Source: Bolinopsis microptera (Eukaryota; Ctenophora; Tentaculata; Lobata; Bolinopsidae). Taken from it: a stretch of DNA of 64,000 nt. How positions within the stretch are numbered: position 1 is the stretch's first letter; every line of letters begins with the position of its first letter. Shown piece after piece: positions 55,161 to 64,000 of this stretch. The translations under genes were made by a program, and so were the position numbers. Under the pieces are notes generated by a model. The model was not told where the DNA came from and did no database searches. It was given only the letters and a program-made list of their open reading frames with translations. The stretch is from positions 15,471,365-15,535,364 of the forward strand of contig NC_087082.1 of NCBI RefSeq assembly GCF_026151205.1. Reading direction: 5' to 3'.

Positions 55161-57187
55161 CCGACACCGCGACAGTCACCAGCAAGCTTGCCAAGCTTGC
55201 TGGTGACTGTCGACAATGTTCAGGTTTCCAACAACTGTCTGCTGCTGTAGACAAGACGAACAAACGAGTCTCTGGTACCAGGGGTACTAATCCTTACTTT
55301 GAAGTGGTGGACACTGACTACGATATTGTGAGTTTTATTATCCTAAAACTAGATATTGATATGGTCTCAAGTAGTCTGTATTCTGCAATGTGTACGATGT
55401 TTAAAATTGACAATTAATGGGACTGATCAGTTTTACAAATGGTTATTTAGACCTTTCTTCAAATTATTGAGATAAACTATTGATGTTTTTGCATCGTGAC
55501 GTTGAGATTTAACTTTTCTTTCAACAGGGGCTTGAAGACACGCCGGAAAGTGGATTAATCGAGGATTCTTCAATAACACAACCCGTCGCTATAGACATGT
55601 ATGTTGCATTTCGTAATGCTATTTTCAGGCTGAAACACAAATCAGTTCAATTTATAAGGTCTTATCTATCGTTCATCTACATTTTCAAAGTTATCTGGTT
55701 GTACAGATTTAGACCACATGTTCACTGACATTTGTCTCAATGGTCTAAGAGGGACCAACAGTTTGCAAGCCTTTATTTTTGAGTGCAGTGTAAAATATAA
55801 GTTTTGGCGACCCCATACTCAAAGCATTATTAACATTACACGTCAGACTATATGATCTATCGCTGTTGAAGTAGTTTATCATAAAGATCTAAAGGCATGA
55901 TGCAATGAATTACAGTTACAAAAAGGAGCGCACGATAAAACGACTTGAAGCTTTTATCTACGTGATGGACGCACTCTTTAACATCAAGACTCGAGATCTG
56001 CGTAATAAGGTGACATGTCTACTAGGCACACAGTGGTCTGTATCATTTCATCTCAGTTTGAACTCGTAACATTTACATTTTACAAAAGCATCACTGTTTG
56101 ACAGGGACAAAAGGAAATCGCGGCATGTACGGAATCGCGATTTTTCCCATTATTTGCGACAAATTTTATGTATAGTTTAATACACCGCGAAATGTAATTC
56201 GCCGTATCGCGATTTTTGGCCAAAATCGCCGCGAAATCCTTTTGTCCCTGCTGTTTGATGGGCAACTAACTGCCGAGTTTCAGCGGCATGTGCAGCATGA
56301 GAAAGAATTGATGGAGCCAAGCTATCACCAGCTTGGAGCCAAGCTATCACCTGATGATAAACCAGCCCCTGTATTACGAGAGAAAACATCTGCAGGAGAA
56401 CAGTCTCCTCACAAAGGGTGACATTTTTACTCCTCTTATTAAACTTTTTGTTTGCTTTATTTGATTATTTTTGTATTAAATATATATCCAAAGAAATTGA
56501 GAATTAGACGTCTAGTCGGTGATTTGTGTATTATGATATTCACTAGTCACCCAGTACGTGATAAAATTATTTAACAATCTAGATTCACGTGGAATGATGG
56601 TATTCCTCCATGGCAGAAGATAAAACAAGAAAACGAATTTCTCGCTGCTCCCGGTATAGAACAAGGTGTTGAATATTATAAATTCCATTTCTTTTTAAAA
56701 TAAACCTTTAAAATAAATTTGTAACATTGGCTGATTTATCAATGTACACTCAAATTTATCAATGTACACTAAGATCTATTCATTCAAACGATTAACTAAT
56801 ACATCTTTTTCAGAGAATGTTGAACCAGAAAATGACATATCTAGGTAATATTAACAAGGTCGACATTGAGCCTTCTTCCATAAGTTTTTTTGATAATTAG
56901 CTGTTTCCTTATTTCTTGACTTGAATTCTTATAATCTTATTGACGCCTGATCGATTTTGGCTTATCTTAACGGCTGAGTAAGTGCGGTTAATTAGTGAAT
57001 TGTGATCAAGTGATCAAGTCAATGCTCCCAACTTAATTCATTATTTTACAGTCCTGATGGGAAAGACCAGGAGTTTTTGCTAGGTTTGAGAAAAGATTTT
57101 GTGGCCATGCAAGAAAGATTGGACTCGCATCTTAACTACAGAATCCGTCGAATACTCAGGTTAGATGTTGTAGAACTGAGCAAGTAA
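55160..57187 (+). CDS. Gene 1: unrecognised spliced gene, one exon split by a MITE
   Basis: Exons on the plus strand: a, about 55160-55327 (LAGDCRQCSGFQQLSAAVDK ... TDYDI); b, 55528-55598; c, 55916-56001; d, 56089-56417 (contains an inserted MITE); e, 56583-56665; f, 56814-56844; g, 57052-57187 (stop). With the MITE removed all junction phases agree (0, 2, 1, 2, 1, 2). b reads GLEDTPESGLIEDSSITQPV; c KKERTIKRLEAFIYVMDALF; d FQRHVQHEKELMEPSYHQLG; e WNDGIPPWQKIKQENEFLAA; g LGLRKDFVAMQERLDSHLNY. The protein is hydrophilic and helix-prone, without membrane segments. Donors of c (GTAATA) and e (GTGTTG) are weak. The 5' end is uncertain because exon a starts in a 43-bp palindrome. Family not recognised. 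Confidence 0.55.
55170..55212. repeat. 43-bp palindrome in the first known exon of gene 1
   Basis: Arms of 21 bp (55170-55190 and 55192-55212) are exactly complementary with a single central base. The arms read CGACAGTCACCAGCAAGCTT at their outer side. The coding frame of exon a enters through the right arm. Confidence 0.8.
56102..56250. mobile_element. 149-bp MITE inserted in a gene 1 exon
   Basis: CAGGGACAAAAGG...TCGCGGC ends are inverted repeats (23 bp, two mismatches). The 8-bp duplication CTGTTTGA lies at 56094-56101 and 56251-56258. CAGGG-type termini plus an 8-bp duplication point to a hAT-mobilised MITE. The insertion lies 13 bases into exon d; reading through it meets TAA at 56178-56180, and the net gain of 157 bases shifts frame. 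Confidence 0.9.
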
Positions 57188-57689
57188 AACATTTCAATGT
57201 AATAATATCACACTACATGATTTTGAGATAATTAAATTTCACAAGATTACTTTTATGAAGGAGCAATAACTTCAATAGTGCTTCCACTGCGATGAATAAT
57301 TATTTGTGTCGACTTTTATCAACTTTGATGTTTAGATTCGTTCATTTATCATCAACTCACCAATTCTTTATCATCAAAGTCATCTCTATAATCCACATTT
57401 CCTCTTAATCTTCGCTCATAGGCCTCAGCCGCCGCTTCTACTTTTCTTTAACATGCACATGATCGAACTCAGCTATATGACCCAAAGATAAAAAATCATA
57501 TCTACATTCACAATTTAAGCCGCTTGAATTGTGCTAATAGTAATTATAAAGTTTATTACTTGAATGTGAAATTGTAATAATGACGCATTCCAAATCATAT
57601 TTTGCATTCACAGATAATTCATTGTCTTTATGCTGGTACCTATTGAATTTTGTTGGATGTTTCGCTAACTCCCATCACTTATGTTAGAC

Positions 57690-60600
57690 ATGGCGACTTG
57701 GTGGTGTCCTTCAGAACAGTTCCCAACCCGTCCGCAACGTGAACACAACTGTCGAGTACCAGGTTGTACGTTATGCAACTATCGACAATATGACACCAGT
57801 GAAAAGAAAGACTATGCCCAAATTCCTTGTTCCATGCTCATGAGGTAGGAGTCATTTGAGTTTATAATATCACTAATAAATCCCAATTACCGAAATAATC
57901 TATTGTTTAATAATTTGTAAATATTTTGAACACTGGGAGACTTTGGGACCGGAAACTGATCCGGCCCCCAAAGAGGGGTCAGATCACGTGACCAATCCGT
58001 TCCGTCTTTTTGAAATAGCGTAAAACCTTGTAGTTGTTATTTTCATTTATATGATCTTGGAACTTCTAAAAGGAATATCGCGAAAATTCCGAAAAACGTC
58101 TCTAAATTCCCAGAATGGTCACTGGTCGACCAGAGCGTGATGAAGGGTGGATCGAGTTTGACAACCTTGACTTCATGGATGTTGTAGATGACTCTGAAGA
58201 AAAAGCTACTGCTGAAGGGCGTAAGTAATTACTCATTTAATGAACTATGCAATTAATGCAGTAGAATAAATTTTAAAATCAGTAATAGCGAGAAAGTGAT
58301 ATATAATTATAGGCTAATTCGTAAAATTTGAGTGCCTCAATTCATAGCTATTCTATTATATTATTATATTTATAAACAATATACCTACATCCAATCACCG
58401 ATAAATTGTGACATCAACCGATCAAATCCCAGAATGACTGTAATTAGAAAATATATATTACGGATTACTTCACCATCATTAACCAACTTCATTGTCAGAG
58501 CTAAACGATGAGTTCGGTATCAATGTACGTGACTACAAGCTGATTAACTACTGGGAGGAACCTGATTTTCAAGATGATTGCCCACAGTCTCCAACTCGGG
58601 TATGTGTATGTTTTTTTTCCGATCACTATCAACCTGATACCGCTGTGTCACCCTGTCGTCCCTTCCCCGCTTAAAGCTCACTACTTCGTCACCTATACAA
58701 ACAAAACCTGTTTTATCTACACCTTACGGCTTACTCTATTTAAGTTGATCACTATTGTACATTATTTAAATTCTTAGTTCTTAAATTTTCCACTTTTCAG
58801 ATTCAAGATCGTCAGATGATGGCACGTCCTGAACGATGTCCCTTATGTGGTGAGGTCATAATACATCAGCATGTACCATATTCTGAGAAAGGCTGTTTCT
58901 GTCACGTTTTGCCTGGTGAAGAGTGTATGTGTGGGCATTGTATCTACATGAGAAATCGCAGTCATCCTGTAAGTATTAATTTACTCCATTTTTAAGCTTA
59001 CACGTCCGGAGTCGGATTAGATTATTTGAATTTTGATTTTAGTTCCAGAGATATTTTGAAAGTTTTCAGTTATTGGCAACTTGCATCATCAGGTCCATCT
59101 TGCCAAAATTAACTTGAACCTTATCATTTGTAGGAGAAGTTACAAGAATACCTTGACGAAAGAAAGTGCTGGGAAGAGGAAAAGAAGAAAAAGACACCTT
59201 CTCAAGAATCTCTTCATAAGAAAATTGCTGAACGCTACGAACAGCATCTGTTCAACAAATACTTTTTAAAACAAAACCAGCCGTCTCCTGACGATACGAT
59301 CAATAGTTCCGTGGAGGTTCTCGAACAAACACTTGCATTAGAAGCGTCCCTCAACGCCTCTCTCAATTCCCTGTTCGACCCCAACTCCTCAGTTAGGCTG
59401 TTGCCTCTTTACGAAACACTGCCACCAAGAAGTGGATATTCAACCGTGCCAGGAGAGCAGCTTGATGGTCAACTGCGCAATCAAGCTAGAAGGCTTTCCG
59501 CTGTAAACGAAGAAATCAACCAACGTGGAAGAAGTGTGTCTAATGATATTGGACCTAGTAGTAGTGGTGCCCCCAACGAAGAAGTTATAGAGCGAGTCGT
59601 TAAACAAAAGATTGATAGAGTTAAAAAGGTCGTTTCGGCTACGGGAGTCATTAAGAAGTTAAGCAAATCTTTGCTAAACAAAAAGAAATCGGTATGTTCA
59701 TAATTTATTTGTGATTGAAATTTGTTAACTCCTACTTTTAGCTTTTTAGACTTTGTCCAATACAACTGAACTATGTATTGATTCTAGTTATAGTCTAGAT
59801 TTTATAATGATGGTGTTCTAATTTAGAGTGATGCACGACGTGCATCACTCTAAATTAGACGTGCATCACTCTAAATTAGAACACCATCATTATAAAATCT
59901 AGACTATAACTAGAATCAATACATAGTTCAGTTGTATTGCACGTTTAAGCCCCCATATTAACCACACAACGAACAGACAATGTTTGTTGTGTTGAATAGT
60001 TATAATATTGAAAGTATGTTCGTTACGACCGTTAACATGATTATAACGACATTCAAATTATCACCGATGAGGGTAATCAATGAATGTTCATTTCAGGCTC
60101 CACCTGCCGATGATCTGAATTCAACTGTAGTTTCAGCTGCCAACCAATCACATGTGTCATTTGCTCCCAATAGTTCGCTCTCTTCTTCTAACCGATCTGG
60201 TAACTCATCATTGTACACATCCGCTTTAGAAGATCAAGATGAACCTTACGTCACTGCTAATGTGAGTGTCTACGTTTTCTAATCGGCTGTCTTTTATTGT
60301 TATAATATATCATATCGATTAATGTAATGTATCGTTGTCTGTATTTAAGTTGTTCTGTTAGCTTATTTCATCTCTTTCAGGAAACCCTGGACGATATGTC
60401 AATCCTTGAGGCCCTAGAAGCAGCCCATCAATCTCTCGTAGCCCAAATGAACGATAATTCTGAACTTGCCAGGGCAGTCATGGTACGTTTCATGAACCAT
60501 GTGACAATTATCAATATATGAGATTTGTATTTTATGTCATTTCCGAGAAAGTCGCAAATCATTTGATTTTCTTCTTGTTCTGAAATAAAAGCATTGCACT

Positions 60601-63206
60601 TTAGCTTTGGTCCATTTACGTGAAATATTTTCAGGATCTCTGTCAGGCTGAGGATATAGTGACGAATTTGAGTTTAAGTGGCGGCTTCGATCCTGAAATT
60701 GTCAATCAACGACGGAGGCACATGGCAAACGTGAGTACCTTCCCGGATTGAAGTTTTGTAAACATCTTTAAGATTTGTAAACAACCTTAAATTATGTGAC
60801 CTGTTATTGAATATAAGTTACCCCATGTCCCTGTCCCTGACTGATTATTTGCAGTTACGAAAAGCAACAGTGGCGAGTCATTCTAACCCAGAGACGAGCT
60901 TCCAAACTTATCCTGAAATGAATTCCACTCGACCAAGTTTCTTGAGATTTGGTCCTGGACGAAACGCCTGCAGAGACATCTCAGGGGTAATTTAGCTATT
61001 GACGTGGCTAGTTTATTAGTATATTTGGGTTTTAGGTGCATGTTTTCCGAGTCTAATCTAATCTTCAAAGAAATGAATCGTTAATTTTTCCTATACAATC
61101 GATCAGTCTAATGGTATTATTAAAAGCACGGAACGAAGGCCATATTTTCAGGACCGAACAATGAACGACTCTGCTTTCCCTGGACCTGGTCCTGATGCTC
61201 AGCGTACAAGACCCTCAACGGACAGCTGGATGCAAGTAAGTATAATCAATATTTCGCAAAAGTGATCGTCGTTATGATGACATCGTATCCAACATGTGGA
61301 TCCTTACGGTAAAAATTGGCTTGCCCAAAAATCAATATCAAATGCATACAAATTTCAGAATACAAGCGTTGGATCCAACAGAAGTGCCAGATCGAATGCC
61401 AGCATGAGATCCAACAGAAGTGTCAGATCTAGGGTCAGCATGAGATCGAACCGAGGTGCAGACCGTTCTCTCAACCGAAGTGCACACAATCAGTCTACTA
61501 GATCACAGGGGCTGGTTAGTTCTCTCAATCTGGAGAATTGAGATCATTCAGGAATCAAACTTTTATTTTAGGTGAAATGTTCAAATTTCTCACGGTAAAA
61601 GTTATAAGATTATCCTACTTATACTTTCTTGCACTGATGATTGTGGTGATGATTAATTAATATTAACTGATTAATTAAGCCGTCCCATTTCTTTCAGAAC
61701 GCAAGTGTTAATAGTATGAACAGTTCGTTTGACCCGGCAGCCATGCACAGACAAATCAGGCAGCAGCTGGTAAGTCTAATAAAAGAATAAATAAGTTTAA
61801 GAGATGCATGGATTTCACTGATACAACCATCTAGTATATCTAGATATAAAATTAGACACCGTTAGTGTTCTCAAACAAGCATTGACCCTTACGTCTTCAG
61901 AGAGACGTGCTCCACAATTCACAACAAGTTCTGAACCACACCCTGAACACATCCCAAGCTGCTGGAAACACGAGTGGGAGAAGCAATGTGAGTTTCTTGT
62001 CATATTCAGTTTATACTTTTCTACACGAACTTCAACGTTCATTGTCACCAAACTATCAATATCCCAGCATTGCTTTTTTCAGTCCTCAAAGTATTAATTC
62101 ACATCATTGTTACAATTTACACTCAGGTCTCCGCACAACCCTCCGCACCATCCCGGCCCACCTCACTAAGCATGACGTCATCTTCATTACCAGATGAGTC
62201 AATACTGGACCCTGCACTTGTCCAGTTCCAGGAGACAAATAATTCCTCACTCGCCGACAACTCACTAAGTCAATTATCACAACCATTTTCTCGTCAGAAC
62301 CGTCACTACCAAACCAACTCAGCCAGCTCTCCCACAGCTGGTCCTGAACGTTATTTACGCTTTAGGACCTATATGGCACAACAGGGTCTTGATATGACGG
62401 TTATAGAGGCCACAACGCCTGGAGCAACAACCGGAACCCCTGGAGCGGCTGGCAACACGACCGCTCAGAGTTTGAGACAACCAGCTAACCCGAAGAACAA
62501 CACTATAAACATGAGTACAGGTAATGGTCTTAACAGGATGTTCCCGAACGAGTCGAGGTTAAACCCCAGAAGCAACACCCTCAATAGAAGCACTGTCAGT
62601 GCTATAAATGGAATGTTCCAGAACTCTCACAACGGTACCATGAACACAACAGCCAGTTCTCTGCACCAATCTGCACTGAGCAACAACAGTTCACTCCACC
62701 AATCTGCTCTGAGCAACAACAGTTCACTCCACCAATCTGCTCTGAGCAACAACAGTTCACTCCACCAATCTGCTCTTAATGACACGACTCTGACCAACCT
62801 GGACGATATCAGCTACATGGGTGACATTCCTGTTCCCCGGCAACTATCCATACAATCCTCGGTCCGAGAACTCAGGCAAGCTCTCGAGGGATCCGTTATC
62901 GAGACATTTGTCCGGCTTTATCCGATCGAAAACAACAAGGACGACACTCTCCAACCAGCTCATCAAGTTGAACAATGCTGCAGGAGCTCCCAGAAGACCT
63001 GCAACTCCTCCAACGGATCTGGCATTGTTATAGAGATCAACGCAAATCCTACTTTTGTGAATAACCCCAGCTCTTCCAATGGTGATGGTGTTTTGCTGGC
63101 CCAGATTGAGTCGATGATAATGGCACGTCAGAAAGAGTTTGAGAGGCATATAGAAGCACTTTGCTTGAGCAAGCTTGACGCTGCTATAGCTGGCAGAAAC
63201 CATTGA
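57690..63206 (+). CDS. Gene 2: 14-exon gene, predicted 1020-residue Ser/Asn-rich protein
   Basis: Coding exons (first from ATG): 57690-57844, 58114-58220, 58499-58599, 58801-58968, 59134-59691, 60097-60261, 60381-60482, 60635-60730, 60855-60986, 61152-61235, 61359-61514, 61698-61769, 61901-61987, 62127-63206. All junction phases match and the total is 3063 nt. Exons 4-13 are each multiples of three. N-terminal third: WWCPSEQFP, CRVPGCTLC, then CPLCGEVIIHQH with CFCH and CMCGHC, likely zinc-binding. Next is a charged, helical part (KLQEYLDERKCWEEEKKKK; VIERVVKQKIDRVKKVV). The rest is low-complexity Ser/Asn/Arg (SNRSARSN), with four tandem SLHQSALSNNS units in the last exon and a helical C-terminus (LLAQIESMIMARQKEFERHI). 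There is no signal peptide or membrane helix. The ATG follows an AG (cttatgttag) that could be a cis or trans splice acceptor. Function unknown. Confidence 0.75.
59758..59939. repeat. 80-bp perfect inverted repeat in intron 5 of gene 2
   Basis: Arms 59758-59837 and 59860-59939 are exact reverse complements. The 22-bp spacer is itself an extra copy of the inner 20 bases (59839-59858). The left arm starts 66 bp after the exon 5 donor. Such structures arise by template switching or may be an assembly artefact. Confidence 0.9.
62652..62784 (+). repeat. 33-bp coding tandem repeat in gene 2
   Basis: Four units encoding SLHQSALSNNS (last unit diverging to SLHQSALNDTT). The nucleotide repeats are almost identical, so recent expansion is likely. 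Confidence 0.85.
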
Positions 63207-63209
63207 GAA

Positions 63210-63786
63210 CCCAACTGGCATGTTTTAGAAAATTTCTTTTATTTAGTAATTAGTATATTTAGTGGAGACATCGACAATTTTTAAGACACCATTTCTGACA
63301 TTTTGTAAAAAGATTTTCCCCGTTTGTAAAATACATCCAGATGTATTGTCGAGATTTTAATAAAGCTTGTAATTTATATAACATTTACATCATTATTTTG
63401 ATGAATTTTATGATTTTATTAAATGACGGAAAACATTATACCATTTGTATTGCAAACTGATAGTAATAATTTTAAAACTTAAAACTCCAACTACTTGCTC
63501 AGTATTTACCTGTAGCTGTCTTTTGTCTGCTTTGATGTTAAAGAATATCCCTTTTTGTCAACACAGCATAATACTGCATAGTTTACTAATTTTGAATTGT
63601 GACTAAAGTTTGCTTATTATATTGTCATTTTTCTGTGTCGTCAGGTTATATATCAAATGCCTAGCGTGTTTATTGTTTAACAATCTTAATCCAGGTTTTA
63701 TGTTTATATGAGCAATAAACTTGGCTGAGTGAGCTTCTGAGTAAGCTAACATACTTGTGAATCTACCTCCGCACTCGGAGAATAGA
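63210..63786. other. Gene 2 3' region and spacer before gene 3
   Basis: AT-rich with no frame. It holds the gene 2 polyadenylation signal and presumably the promoter or 5' end of gene 3. Confidence 0.5.
63359..63364 (+). terminator. AATAAA polyadenylation signal of gene 2
   Basis: AATAAA 153 bases after the gene 2 stop, in an AT-rich 3' region. It is the first canonical signal downstream of the stop. A further AATAAA at about 63713 precedes gene 3. Confidence 0.6.
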
Positions 63787-64000
63787 ATGGATCCAGCCAG
63801 AGGAAGACCTAAGACTGAAGAAGAGAAGATGAGGGCTCAGAGGAGGCAGGAGGAGGCAGCATTCTGGGTTTCAGATAATGTTACCATGGGCATGTTGCCG
63901 AGCGAGATGATCGCAAATGAGGGCGGTGATCCAAGCTCTAATTTCATGAACGATGAAGATTTTAACAGAGACATGTTGTCCGTTTCAAGTCAGTCTGATT
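63787..64000 (+). CDS. Gene 3: 5' end of an unrecognised gene, cut by window edge
   Basis: ATG at 63787 opens a frame that is still open at the window end (71 codons): MDPARGRPKTEEEKMRAQRR, then EEAAFWVSDNVTMG and MLPSEMIANEGGDP. The N-terminus is strongly charged and helical with a GRPKT basic start, followed by an acidic, Ser/Asn-rich part like the style of gene 2. It lies 0.58 kb after gene 2 in the same orientation. Too little is visible for a family assignment. Confidence 0.55.
   Translation, partial: MDPARGRPKTEEEKMRAQRRQEEAAFWVSDNVTMGMLPSEMIANEGGDPSSNFMNDEDFNRDMLSVSSQSD

Noticed and set aside
57052-57844. Genes 1 and 2 as one continuous gene
   Set aside because: Exon g of gene 1 reads to a stop at 57187, and its best donor (phase 2) does not match the phase 1 needed by the exon starting 57688.

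Overview
The window looks like nuclear DNA of an invertebrate animal: AT-rich, with many short spliceosomal introns (GT..AG, about 40 to 600 bp), AATAAA polyadenylation signals, a C2H2 zinc-finger exon, and a very high load of old and young transposable elements. Telomere-like TTAGGG blocks occur, but inside a transposon. I cannot name the species. A non-vertebrate metazoan such as a cnidarian would fit, but that is only an impression. There are no rRNA genes, CRISPR arrays, operons or convincing tRNA genes.

Layout. 1-1.1 kb is a GGA-rich purine tract followed by a 10-bp minisatellite. 2-9.2 kb holds repeats, an orphan C2H2 zinc-finger exon, a LINE 3' remnant, a mariner element with both terminal repeats, a second mariner-like remnant, a LINE fragment and two exons of an unrecognised gene. 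9.2-13.5 kb is almost empty. 13.5-28.8 kb is a mosaic, mostly read on the minus strand. It contains SGNH-hydrolase-like exon fragments, Helitron fragments (N-terminal region, HUH replicase domain, PIF1-type helicase tail), a LINE fragment fused to the Helitron, and two short repeats (called A and B here) that recur as B...A pairs. One pair brackets a phase-consistent six-exon gene in which two Helitron pieces flank an unknown four-exon cassette. 29-41 kb holds fragments of several transposase families, an RNase H fragment and one nearly uninterrupted reverse transcriptase ORF of 666 codons.

41.4-42.7 kb is a minus-strand acidic gene of unknown function. 44.6-49.8 kb is a locally amplified tandem module. 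It is interrupted by a 1.75-kb foldback-like element with giant inverted repeats and an 8-bp target duplication. 50.36-51.70 kb is a hAT element with an 8-bp target duplication, whose transposase ORF is split by a 424-bp element carrying telomere-like repeats and its own 8-bp duplication. 52.6-54.6 kb has a degenerate RAG1/Transib-like transposase remnant, a 48-bp minisatellite and another transposase-like exon.

The right end (55.2-64 kb) is the most gene-like part. It has three plus-strand genes: gene 1 (about 55.2-57.2 kb, one exon split by a 149-bp MITE), gene 2 (14 exons, 57.69-63.2 kb, a predicted 1020-residue Ser/Asn-rich protein with Cys/His clusters) and the start of gene 3 (63.787 kb to the edge). 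None was recognised. Exon models were built by hand from splice sites and reading phase. Family calls rest on remembered motif patterns, not on a search.
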